Part shown: in pieces, positions 1 through 7,734 of the stretch
How the letters are laid out: each line of letters begins with the position of its first letter
Numbering within the stretch: the first letter of the stretch is position 1
Source of the DNA: Bradyrhizobium sp. MOS002
Lineage (GTDB): Bacteria > Pseudomonadota > Alphaproteobacteria > Rhizobiales > Xanthobacteraceae
Assembly: GCF_003020115.1 (NCBI RefSeq)
Contig: NZ_PYFX01000020.1
Location: 1-64,000 of the forward strand
DNA: 64,000 nt
Direction of reading: 5' to 3'
Translations under genes and position numbers: made by a program
The notes under the pieces: generated by a model
What the model was told of the DNA's origin: nothing
The model's database searches: none
Seen by the model: the letters and a program-made list of their open reading frames with translations, nothing else

Positions 1-224
1 TCGATGGAAGCCACTGTGGACCCTTATCCCGGGGTCCCGATTTAATGCCGATCACCCCGAAAACGGGGTCCTTATTCCATGCCGAAACACAGGCTGCGCG
101 ATCTGTCACCGCACGATCCGTCGCCGATCTATGCTCCTGGTGCATCGCACCAGGGCGCCCTCATTATAGCGAAGGCGCAGATTGCCACTGCAACCGGGTT
201 GCGGTGACAGCACTGCACCGTAAT

Positions 225-328
225 TCCAGGCTCGAGTCCTGCCGGGCCCACCAGCCTTGGCTCGCTTCGCGAGCTTCGGCTCGGCAAGCCGAAGCCTTAA
301 GTGACAAGCGAAGCGGGCGAAGGCTGCC
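225..328. repeat. tRNA-3'-end-like sequence followed by large imperfect palindrome
   Basis: Bases 225-253 resemble the T-arm and acceptor 3' half of a tRNA: a 4-bp stem around CTCGAGT, then a CCA end. No convincing 5' tRNA half lies upstream, and position 54 would be C instead of T. Directly after it is a nested palindrome. The outer arms are 252-270 and 308-326 (19 nt, two mismatches). Inside is a perfect 9-bp hairpin, 273-281 with 287-295, with a five-base loop. Similar GC-rich palindromes are common between genes in Bradyrhizobium, from general familiarity only. I see no convincing gene or other structure in 1-224 or 329-527. Confidence 0.5.
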
Positions 329-527
329 GCACCGAAGCCCAACGGACGAAGGCGATCCGTAAAATCAAATATCTGGGCCTTCACCAAATTTTCCGGTGGA
401 CCGGCTGATTTTGTTGGTGCCAGACCTGGTCAGGATCGCGACACTCCTCGTTGCGACGCGCGATGTCCGCGGGCGCATCCAGCGGCGGATGTTTGGCGCC
501 GCTTCGGCCTCTCTCATTTCGGGACTG

Positions 528-2180
528 ATGATGCGAAAGCTTCTGGCGATCTTGGTGATCTCTTGCTGGTCCAGTTTGGCTCACGCACAAAAGGCCGACC
601 TCATTGTCACGAACGCAAAGCTCGTGACGCTGGATCCTGCATCGACGATCGCGCAGGCGCTCGCAGTCCGCGACGGCAAGATCGTCGCGATTGGCGGCAA
701 CGATGCCGTGGAAGGCCTGGCCGGGCCCGCGACGCGCCGTGTCGACGCAGGTGGACGCACGATCATTCCGGGATTGATCGATTCCCATATTCACGCGGTG
801 CGCGCCGGCCTCACCTACGCAACCGAGGTCAACTGGATCGGCGCAAAGACTATCCCTGAGGCCATGGAACGCTTGGCCCAGGCGGCAAAAGCGCGCCCGG
901 CGTCCTGGATCATCGTGGCCGGCGGCTGGAGCGAATTGCAATTTGCGGAGAAGCGGCGGCCGACGCTCGCCGAGGTGATGTCGGCCGTTCCCGACAATCC
1001 GGCTTACATCCAGCTGTTCTATTCGGTGGTGCTGATGACGCCAAAAGCGCAGCAAGCGCTCGGGATGTCCGCGGATCAGTTGCCGGCCGGCATCACGACC
1101 GAGCGCGCCGCATCGGGCGACACCACGGGCTGGCTCAACGGCTCCATCGTCAGCATCTCCGCGCTGTTCGATCGGCTGCCTCGGCCGAATTTCGATGAGA
1201 ATGTCGCCGGGACCCGGCAGTTCTTCACGGAGCTCAATCGTCTTGGCGTGACCGGGATCGTGGATCCGGGCGGCTTCAGCATCTATCCCAGCCATTACGC
1301 CGCCTTGCAAAAGCTCTGGCGTGACAAATCATTGTCGGTTCGGGTTGCCTTCAGCCTGTTCGCCCAGAATGTCGGCGCGGAATTCGAGGAGTACAAGACT
1401 CTCACGCCGTTCCTTCCGATGGGATTCGGCGACGACATGCTGCGGTTCAACGGCATCGGCGAGCGGATCACCGGCGCCATGTACAACAACAATGCGCCCG
1501 ACGCGGCCGCCAAGGACAAGTTCCGCGAGATCATTCGCTGGGCGGCCAAGCAAGGGCTGACGGTCACGATCCACTGGCAGGAAGACAAATCCGTCCATCA
1601 CCTGCTGGACCTCTATGACGAGGTCAACAAGGAGACGCCGCTCGCGCCGCTGCGCTGGTCCATCGCCCATCTCGACAACACCTCGCCCCAGACGCTGGCG
1701 CGCATGAAGGCCCTTGGTGTCGGCTGGACCATGCAGGACGCGATGTATCTCGGAGGCGACCGTATCGTGGCGCAGGCCGGCGAAGCCGCGCGCAGCATGC
1801 CACCCATCGCCACGGCGTTGCGCATGGGGGTCCATGTCGGGGCCGGCACGGATGCGCATCGGGTCGCATCCTACAATCCGTTCGTGGCGCTGCAATGGAT
1901 GCTCGACGGCAAGACCGTCGGCGGTCTCTCGACGCGTGGCCCGGACGAAACGCCGAGCCGCGAAGATGCCTTGCGCCTCTACACCGTGGGAAGCGCGTGG
2001 TTCTGCTTCGACGAGACCCGGCGCGGCACGCTGGAGACCGGCAAGCTCGCCGACTTCGCGATTCTCGACCGGGATTTCCTGTCCGTCCCCGTCGAGCAGA
2101 TCGGTGCCACGGCGTCTCTGCTGACGGTGGTGGGCGGCAAGGTCGTCTATGCAGCGGATGCTTTCTCGGGCGCAAAATAG
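528..2180 (+). CDS. secreted YtcJ-type metal-dependent amidohydrolase
   Basis: The protein is 550 residues. The first 20 or so form a signal peptide (basic MMRK, hydrophobic core, cleavage near AHAQ), so it should act in the periplasm. This is why I start at ATG 528 (or the adjacent ATG 531) and not further upstream, where the frame stays open but is not hydrophobic. The amidohydrolase superfamily metal site is visible as DSHIHA in the N-terminal third and a GTDAHR motif near the C-terminus; an IHW motif in the middle fits a further ligand. The length and the LIVTNAKLVTLDP opening match the YtcJ/Amidohydrolase_3 family, whose substrates are mostly unknown (N-substituted amides, imides and similar). 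It is a single gene; the next gene starts 150 bp on. The substrate cannot be inferred from context. Confidence 0.85.
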   Translation: MMRKLLAILVISCWSSLAHAQKADLIVTNAKLVTLDPASTIAQALAVRDGKIVAIGGNDAVEGLAGPATRRVDAGGRTIIPGLIDSHIHAVRAGLTYATEVNWIGAKTIPEAMERLAQAAKARPASWIIVAGGWSELQFAEKRRPTLAEVMSAVPDNPAYIQLFYSVVLMTPKAQQALGMSADQLPAGITTERAASGDTTGWLNGSIVSISALFDRLPRPNFDENVAGTRQFFTELNRLGVTGIVDPGGFSIYPSHYAALQKLWRDKSLSVRVAFSLFAQNVGAEFEEYKTLTPFLPMGFGDDMLRFNGIGERITGAMYNNNAPDAAAKDKFREIIRWAAKQGLTVTIHWQEDKSVHHLLDLYDEVNKETPLAPLRWSIAHLDNTSPQTLARMKALGVGWTMQDAMYLGGDRIVAQAGEAARSMPPIATALRMGVHVGAGTDAHRVASYNPFVALQWMLDGKTVGGLSTRGPDETPSREDALRLYTVGSAWFCFDETRRGTLETGKLADFAILDRDFLSVPVEQIGATASLLTVVGGKVVYAADAFSGAK

Positions 2181-2329
2181 GGGTTGGAGGCCTGAAGGCG
2201 AGCATCTGAGAAGATGGCATTGACGAAAAATGGCAGGGTTGTCGGCATCCATTTGGACTATCGACTACCCCCCTCGCCGAGGTCAGCCTATACAAGGCGC
2301 CGTCCCGCCTCTCGCGCCAGGAGCCATGC

Positions 2330-2458
2330 ATGACCAGTGAAAAAGGCCCGAACATCAAGAAGAAGCAGAAATGCAAGAACTGCGAAGGCAAAGGCCTGCT
2401 CAAGAAGGGCGACAAGGTGGTGAAGTGCCAGCGCTGCAAAGGCACGGGCGTGCGCTGA
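2330..2458 (+). CDS. 42-residue DnaJ-type CxxCxGxG zinc-binding mini-protein
   Basis: This small gene has an AGGAG ribosome binding site at 2319-2323, six bases before ATG 2330. The 42-residue product is rich in Lys and has two CxxCxGxG-like motifs (Cys 15/18 and Cys 33/36) separated by 14 residues. This is one zinc module of the type found in the DnaJ cysteine-rich domain, standing alone. Four Cys can hold one Zn2+. It has no signal peptide and should be cytoplasmic. DnaJ-type zinc modules bind unfolded polypeptide or partner proteins; whether this one does is inference. It ends 27 bp from the convergent oxidoreductase gene. An out-of-frame ATG at 2326 runs into a stop after four codons. Confidence 0.7.
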   Translation: MTSEKGPNIKKKQKCKNCEGKGLLKKGDKVVKCQRCKGTGVR

Positions 2459-2485
2459 CGGTGGGGTGATGACTTCTCCGTTCCG

Positions 2486-3898
2486 CTATGTCGCGCGGAC
2501 CCCGCCGGCAAAATACTTCTCGACGATATGTTTCGAATGGACGACGATCGGCTCGACCAGCTCGAAGTCGGTGGCGCCGCCGACGTAGAACGTGCGGTCT
2601 TCGCCCTGCATGCGGGCGAGGTCCGCATAGATGCCGGTCTTGATCTGATCCGGCGTGAAGTGCTGGAAGTAGGTGAACTCGTCGAACGTGTGCCAGCGCG
2701 GCTGGCTGGTGTCGATCGTGCCGCCGAGCAGTTTGGTCAGGCGCTTGACCTCCCCGATGACCTCTTCGCCGGTCTGCTTGTCCCTGGGGCGCGTGTAGAA
2801 CTGCGTGAACATGTTGCCGCTGTCCTGGAACTGCCGCGCGACCGCCCACGGCGTGCCCTGTTCGGTGAGCGGCAGCACCGGCGCGACCGGCGCCTTCATC
2901 GTCATGTCGATCCAGAACGTCGTCATGCAGTACGGATTGAACTTGATCTCGCGATTCACATTCTGCTCCGCGGCGTTGGGAGCAAGGCCGAGCCGCGTGA
3001 ACACATCCGTCGTCAACGGGCAGGCGAGCACCAGATAGTCATAGAGCTTGCTGTCCTTGACGATCTTGAGGTCGTTCAGATCCTGCTCGGGATATTCCAT
3101 GTCGATCCGGACACCGGCCGCGGAGCGCTCGATCTTGGTGATGTTGACGTTGAGCCGGACGTTGAGGCGCCAGGACACCCGCTCCCACAGCCGCTGAAAC
3201 CCGTCGGTGAAGCGCCGCGGCCAGCTCCCGATGATCCAGTTGACCGGGCCGAGCCCGAACACCATCGGAAAGAACGTCCGAACCGACATGTAGCGCAGCG
3301 CGTAGGGCGTCGCGATGTCGTCGAGCTGGCCGTAGCCCATGATCGTGATCGGAAACTGGAACAGGGTGGCCAGCGGCATCAGATCCTGTTTTGCGAGCCA
3401 GGACTTGAAGTCGACGCAGAGCTCGGGGCGCTCGTGGATCTTGTCGAGATAGTCCGGCGCGTCGATGACGCCGCTGAGCTGCCAGCGAATATAAAGGTAT
3501 CGAACCGCCGCCCAGAGGAAGGTCCACAACGAGATCGTGGCCTTGGTGTAGGGGTCGTAGAGCACGGCCTCCATGAGCGATCGGTATTTGAAGCTGTTGC
3601 CGTCCGGTGCGATGTCGATCGAGGTATAGGGCTCCTCGGCATAGGTGGTCGCGCCGACCTCCTGCGCGATCTCCAGCGTCTCCTGGTAGGCCCAGGTGAC
3701 GTAATTGGCACCGAGGTCATAGCTCATGCCGTCGACGGTGAACCTCTTGCAGAGCCCGCCGATCTGGCCGAGCTTCTCCAGCACCGTGACGTTGTGAAAC
3801 CCGTTCTTCGACAGGAACCATGCGGTCGACAGGCCCGCCGGGCCCGCGCCGATGACGGCAATGGTCGCGTTGCAGTCGACTGCGGCGATGCGGGTCAT
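2486..3898 (-). CDS. FAD-dependent NAD(P)-binding Rossmann oxidoreductase
   Basis: The protein is 470 residues from ATG 3898. The dinucleotide-binding motif (AVIGAGPAGLSTAWFL, then an acidic residue after LEK) lies at residues 13-40, with the GG.C continuation typical of flavin amine oxidase or phytoene-desaturase-like flavoproteins. The C-terminus has a FYVGGATDFELVEP segment matching the second FAD-contact motif of that fold. There is no signal peptide. An in-frame ATG at 3988 would add 30 basic, low-complexity residues; I prefer 3898 because the Rossmann motif normally starts within the first 20 residues. The gene stands alone, convergent with the zinc mini-protein. The substrate is unknown; an amine oxidase-like or desaturase-like reaction is possible. 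Confidence 0.8.
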   Translation of the reverse strand: MTRIAAVDCNATIAVIGAGPAGLSTAWFLSKNGFHNVTVLEKLGQIGGLCKRFTVDGMSYDLGANYVTWAYQETLEIAQEVGATTYAEEPYTSIDIAPDGNSFKYRSLMEAVLYDPYTKATISLWTFLWAAVRYLYIRWQLSGVIDAPDYLDKIHERPELCVDFKSWLAKQDLMPLATLFQFPITIMGYGQLDDIATPYALRYMSVRTFFPMVFGLGPVNWIIGSWPRRFTDGFQRLWERVSWRLNVRLNVNITKIERSAAGVRIDMEYPEQDLNDLKIVKDSKLYDYLVLACPLTTDVFTRLGLAPNAAEQNVNREIKFNPYCMTTFWIDMTMKAPVAPVLPLTEQGTPWAVARQFQDSGNMFTQFYTRPRDKQTGEEVIGEVKRLTKLLGGTIDTSQPRWHTFDEFTYFQHFTPDQIKTGIYADLARMQGEDRTFYVGGATDFELVEPIVVHSKHIVEKYFAGGVRAT

Positions 3899-4283
3899 GA
3901 GGTTTCCAGGTGAAGCGCGGATGCGTCGGGCAATCCCGGGACGATGACGCCGTGACGCGACGGCATCGTTCAACTTGAGATCGACCATAAGCCAGCATGC
4001 ATACTGCTGGTTTTCCGGCCATCACGCAAGCAATGGTTGTATCATGGGTTGATTTTCCGTACGCGGTGTACGTCCCCTAGGCAAAGCGGAGGGCTATCGC
4101 CTATGACGTCTCAGCGACGCCTGAGCGAGCGCCTCGTCCCTCGAGACGGCCGCTTCGCGGCCTCCTCAGGATAAAGCTCGGCTGCATCTCCATCGGCGCC
4201 GAAATGCTGCCGCATACTCATCCCTCGGCCTGAGAGCCGGCGAGCGCAGCCCGCCCGCACGGCGCGGGCTTTCTGACGGCGCC
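3899..4283. other. 385-bp intergenic region with hairpins, no gene seen
   Basis: No supported coding sequence. A GC-rich hairpin (GGCCGC-ttc-GCGGCC, 4148-4162) sits in a stretch that resembles other rhizobial intergenic repeats. A second hairpin (4248-4270) is listed separately. Promoter elements for the leftward oxidoreductase should lie near 3900-4000, but I cannot identify them. Confidence 0.5.
4248..4274. terminator. terminator-like hairpin after the WGR-like cyclase gene
   Basis: A perfect 7-bp stem (AGCCCGC 4248-4254 with GCGGGCT 4264-4270) has a nine-base loop. On the plus strand it runs into TTCT. It lies 14 bp beyond the stop of the leftward cyclase gene, where it could end that transcript, although the T-run lies on the opposite strand. 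Confidence 0.4.
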
Positions 4284-5081
4284 TCAGCCCTCCACCCGCC
4301 ACAGCCGCCAGCGCTCCGGCACGCCCTTGAGCTGGTGCACGCCGTGATCGGCGAAGCGGATATCGGACTTCGGCGCCAGCAGCTCCTTGACCGCGCTCGA
4401 CACCAGCACCTCGCCGGCGCGTGCCTTTGCGGCGACGCGGGTGCCGATGTGAAAGGCGAGGCCGACCGCCTCGGTGCCGCTCACGGTGTATTCTCCGGCA
4501 TGCAGGCCGACCCTGATCTCAAGGCCGAGCGTACGCACCGCCTTCTGGATCGCGGCCGCGCAACCGATGCCGGCAGCCGGCGTCTTGAACGTCGCCAGCA
4601 CGCCGTCGCCCGTGGTCGTGACTTCCTTGCCGCGCGAACTCTTCAGCTCCTTGCGGACCGCCGCGTAATAATGGCCCATGATCTTGGTCCAGCGGACATC
4701 GCCGAGCTTTGCAGCCTTCGCGGTGGAGCCGACGATATCGACGATCAGGATCGTGGCGAGCGCCCGCTTGATCTCGGTGTTGCCTGCGGCGGGCCGGCGA
4801 CGGAGCACGATCGCGCCGGCGAGAGGTTCATAGCGATGGTTGCGGCGCCGCGCGATCGCCGCCTTGGCGTAATCCTGGGCACGCTCCGCGCTGCCGCAGC
4901 GAATCGTCTTCTCCTGCGGCAGACGCGTCCAATAGACCTTGCGTCCGTCGCCAGCGCCCTGAACCTCCACGGCGCCCCATTTCAGGAGGATCGCCGTGCC
5001 GACGCGCCGGACACACCACGCCTTCGACGTGTAACCCGATACGTTCGACTGATGGATTCCGATGCGGAGGAATTTTGGCAT
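4284..5081 (-). CDS. class III nucleotide cyclase with WGR-like N-terminal domain
   Basis: The protein is 265 residues from ATG 5081. Residues 1-90 carry aromatic and basic spacing that resembles a WGR domain (a SKAW strand, LLKWGAVEVQG, then basic helices with A..YAK). WGR domains are known from PARP-type and DNA-linked proteins; this assignment is by eye. Residues 105-265 are a class III adenylate/guanylate cyclase core. The first metal Asp is in ILIVDIVGST, the second in TTTGDGVLA, followed by the VGLHAGEY segment that precedes the dimer-contact region. The core is short and lacks membrane segments, so the enzyme should be soluble. It is monocistronic and divergent from the secreted protein at 5198. 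It is the first of three cyclase genes within 5.6 kb. Confidence 0.8.
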   Translation of the reverse strand: MPKFLRIGIHQSNVSGYTSKAWCVRRVGTAILLKWGAVEVQGAGDGRKVYWTRLPQEKTIRCGSAERAQDYAKAAIARRRNHRYEPLAGAIVLRRRPAAGNTEIKRALATILIVDIVGSTAKAAKLGDVRWTKIMGHYYAAVRKELKSSRGKEVTTTGDGVLATFKTPAAGIGCAAAIQKAVRTLGLEIRVGLHAGEYTVSGTEAVGLAFHIGTRVAAKARAGEVLVSSAVKELLAPKSDIRFADHGVHQLKGVPERWRLWRVEG

Positions 5082-5197
5082 GAACGTGCGGCCGATCGAA
5101 GCAACGTTTGGGCGACCCAGGGTCAAGCGTAGTGACACACTCCGGCATTGGCAATACGATCCGCCGTCAAGACGTGTTCATTTCAAACCAGTGCAAT

Positions 5198-5701
5198 ATG
5201 CAAAACTATTTCCGCGCTTCTTGTGAAGCCGCCCTGTTGTCGGCCGCGCTCGCAATCGTCGCCTTGCCCGACATGGCGCGTGCGCAGTCGGGAAGCGCCG
5301 GCGGCAGCATCGGCAATGACGAAAAATCGCTGTCCGGTTCGCGCGAGACGCCGCGGGCGGCCGAGCCTTCGAAGCCGGCTCGGCGCAGCAAGCCCGCGGA
5401 CGACGAGCCGCGCCGCGCGCTGCAAAAGAGCGGCGGAGGCGGCAATCTCGACGGAGCATGGGTTCTGACCAGTGTCGGCACGCCCTGCGGCACCTCCTCC
5501 GACACGGTGGTCATCACCGGCGGCAAGTTGGTCGGACAGTACGGCACCGCTCAAGTCAGTCCGAACGGCTCCACCTCCGGGGTCGGTGCCGCCGGAAGCC
5601 TGACCTGGACCATGTCCGGGCGGATCTCAGGCCGCAGCGGCTCCGGGTCGTTCCGGCGATCCGATGGATGCGTCGGAAGCTGGACCGGATCGAAACAATG
5701 A
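5198..5701 (+). CDS. secreted protein of unknown function with Gly/Ser-rich C-terminal domain
   Basis: The product is 167 residues. Start 5198 gives a signal peptide (LLSAALAIVALPDMARAQ). A Pro/Arg/Lys-rich linker (residues 40-80) follows, then a C-terminal domain of about 85 residues rich in Gly and Ser with short beta-strand-like segments (GAWVLTSVGTPCG, GSLTWTMSGRISG, GSFRRSDGCVGSW). Two Cys in that domain could form a disulfide. I do not recognise a characterised family; the pattern suggests a small periplasmic beta-barrel or lipocalin-like fold. No good ribosome binding site is visible. The gene is convergent with the next cyclase gene (21-bp gap). Confidence 0.6.
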   Translation: MQNYFRASCEAALLSAALAIVALPDMARAQSGSAGGSIGNDEKSLSGSRETPRAAEPSKPARRSKPADDEPRRALQKSGGGGNLDGAWVLTSVGTPCGTSSDTVVITGGKLVGQYGTAQVSPNGSTSGVGAAGSLTWTMSGRISGRSGSGSFRRSDGCVGSWTGSKQ

Positions 5702-5722
5702 TCGTCGCATATCGGCTTTGCC

Positions 5723-6910
5723 TCAGCCGCGATAGGCAAACAGCTCGATCGGCTCGCTGAAGCCGCGCACGTCGTGCTTGCCGACGCGCTCAAGCTCGAA
5801 CTGGCCGCCGACGAGATCGGCGAAGTCGCGTGACAGCAGCACCGTCCTTCCCAATTGCTTGGTCAGAGCTTCGAGGCGCGAGGCCATGTTGACGGCGGGG
5901 CCGATCACGGTGAAATCGAGCCGGGTGGACGATCCGATATTGCCGTACATGACGTCGCCGACATGGACGCCGATGCCGTAGTTCAGCGGCGCGCGGCCGG
6001 TGCCGTCGTTGCGCGCGTTCAACGCGATCATGGCCTGCCGGGCTTCGGTCACGGCATGCAGCAGGTTTGCGCCGGCATTGGGCTCGCTCAGCGGGAAGAT
6101 GGCGAGCAGGCCGTCACCGATGAATTTCAGGATCTCGCCGCCATGCCGCGCGATCGGCTCCGACATCGCGTCGAAATAGTCGTTGAGCAGGTCGATGACG
6201 TCGTCGCGCGGCCAATTGTCGGAAATCTTGGTGAACTCGCGCAGATCGCAGATCATGATCGCGGCGCGCACCGTCGTGCCGGTGCCGCGCCGCGTGGCGC
6301 CGGCCAGGATGAGCTCGCCGGCATGGGAGCCGACATAGGTCTCGAGCAGCGTCCGCGCCAGCCGGTTCTTGATGCGGATCTCGCTGACCAGCGCCAGCAC
6401 CGGCAATAGGTTCTTGAGGGCGGCGACATGGCTCTCGTCGAAACCGCCGGGCCGGTCGGTCGCGAAGGTGACGAGATGCCGCTTGCCGAGCGTATGATAG
6501 AGCGGCCAACCCACATAATCGGTCAGGCCCTTTGCGCGCATCTCGTCGTAGAGCGCGTGCTTGCGGCCGAGCGCGGGGTCGCGTTCGAGATTCTCGCGCA
6601 CTTCGGTCGCGCCGTCGAACATTTCGCTTGCCGGACTGCCGATGAACTCGGACCGCTCGCGGACGTCATAGTCGACCCGTGCAATCTCCGCCTCGCTCAT
6701 GCCGTCGGACCACATGAAGCGGGCGCCCAGCCATTGCGGATGCTGGATCAGCACGTGAAGCGTCGACCGCGCCAGCGGAATGCCGGCCTGCTGAAGCCGG
6801 ACGCACATGTCGGCAAAGATCTTGTCGATGAAGCGCTCGTCGCGCGTGCCGTTGATCAGCCAGTCGACGACGCCGTCGGACAGCGTGGCGGGTTTCTTCT
6901 CTGCGATCAT
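5723..6910 (-). CDS. class III adenylate/guanylate cyclase with N-terminal GAF-like sensor
   Basis: The protein is 395 residues and soluble. Residues 1-185 form a mixed alpha/beta region (GWPLYHTLGKRHLVTFATDRPGGF, then FDESHVAALKNLLPVLAL) that fits a GAF-like sensor used in many alphaproteobacterial cyclases. A linker helix leads into the catalytic domain (about 215-385). First metal Asp: MICDLREFT; second: FIGDGLLAIF; transition-state Asn and Arg: NMASRLEAL. All catalytic positions look present, so it should make cAMP or cGMP as a homodimer. It lies head to tail with the HutD gene (137 bp from the corrected HutD stop). The ligand cannot be read from sequence. Confidence 0.85.
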   Translation of the reverse strand: MIAEKKPATLSDGVVDWLINGTRDERFIDKIFADMCVRLQQAGIPLARSTLHVLIQHPQWLGARFMWSDGMSEAEIARVDYDVRERSEFIGSPASEMFDGATEVRENLERDPALGRKHALYDEMRAKGLTDYVGWPLYHTLGKRHLVTFATDRPGGFDESHVAALKNLLPVLALVSEIRIKNRLARTLLETYVGSHAGELILAGATRRGTGTTVRAAIMICDLREFTKISDNWPRDDVIDLLNDYFDAMSEPIARHGGEILKFIGDGLLAIFPLSEPNAGANLLHAVTEARQAMIALNARNDGTGRAPLNYGIGVHVGDVMYGNIGSSTRLDFTVIGPAVNMASRLEALTKQLGRTVLLSRDFADLVGGQFELERVGKHDVRGFSEPIELFAYRG

Positions 6911-6920
6911 ATCTGCCCGT

Positions 6921-7631
6921 TCATATCGTGGCCGCCCGTGCTTCGGGCGGCGGCTGCATCAGGGCAGATATCGTGCTCCGGCGCGACGGCGTCAACCTAG
7001 CCAGTTGCACGGATTGTGCGCAGCGCTCCGGTGGGCGGGAACGCCGTTCAGCCGACAATCCGGATAGAGCCCAGCACGGCCAGCCCCGAGACGAGCGCAA
7101 GCGTCGACGCCCGGTCAGTTCGACCTTCAATGTGTTGTCGTGCGAAATCGCAAAATCCGTGCCTTCGAGACGGATGCTGCAGTCGCCGCGCGCCGCATAG
7201 ATGAGATGCGTGCCGGCGGACAATCGCCGCTCACCGGGCTCCCTGAGCGCTTCGAGCTCAAGCGCGACCGCACCGCGCCGGCCCATCAAATTCACAACCT
7301 CGACTGGCCCTTCCTCGAGCCGGGTCACGATCTCGAGCTCGCCGGTGAAGCGCACCGTCGTGAACGGCTCCCGCTCGTCGAACTCCTGCGTCGGCGACTT
7401 CAGCACCAGCCCGCGCCCGCCGACCACCATCTGCAAGCGGTCGATGCCGGGCATGTGGGAGAATGGCCCCGGCGCCACGATCGGGGTGGCCGCGAAGCGC
7501 CACAGCAGGCTGTCCCAATCCTTCACTGGGGCATCAGCGCGATGAGCGTCCGCGATATCGGTGAAGATGCCGCCGCCGTTCTTCCAGGGCGAGCGGGTGT
7601 AGTCTTCGGATTTCAGCAGTGTGGTTTTCAT
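6921..7631 (-). CDS. HutD/Ves family protein with frameshifted C-terminus
   Basis: Residues 1-173 are a clear HutD/Ves-type cupin (opening with KNGGG.F.DIA; FSHMPGIDRLQMVVGGRGL; DNTLKVELTG). HutD genes usually accompany histidine utilisation; here no hut genes are near. After VELTG the frame turns into an Arg/Ser/Pro-rich tail that looks non-coding. Shifting frame by one missing base at about 7107-7113 yields STLALVSGLAVLGSIRIVG and a stop at 7048. This restores a normal HutD C-terminus and a family-like length of about 194 residues. So the real gene is most likely 7048-7631 with a one-base loss, or the assembly has an error there. In-frame ATG 7631 fits the family N-terminus. Confidence 0.7.
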   Translation of the reverse strand: MKTTLLKSEDYTRSPWKNGGGIFTDIADAHRADAPVKDWDSLLWRFAATPIVAPGPFSHMPGIDRLQMVVGGRGLVLKSPTQEFDEREPFTTVRFTGELEIVTRLEEGPVEVVNLMGRRGAVALELEALREPGERRLSAGTHLIYAARGDCSIRLEGTDFAISHDNTLKVELTGRRRLRSSRGWPCWALSGLSAERRSRPPERCAQSVQLARLTPSRRSTISALMQPPPEARAATI

Positions 7632-7734
7632 GTCTCGAGGTGGTCCGGGAGCGCAAGAGGGCGGGTGTCAGTTGCGTATCATGCAGACAGGATCGTCGCC
7701 AGCTCGCTTCCTTCAGCCCGCCAATCTTTCGCGA

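Noticed and set aside
180..253. Possible tmRNA acceptor piece or full tRNA
   Set aside because: No matching 5' acceptor strand, no D-arm, no anticodon arm and no tag-coding sequence nearby.
45..387. Open frames on both strands over the palindromic element (105 and 93 residues)
   Set aside because: Both overlap a repeat, lack ribosome binding sites and have Arg/Ala-rich composition typical of GC-biased non-coding frames.
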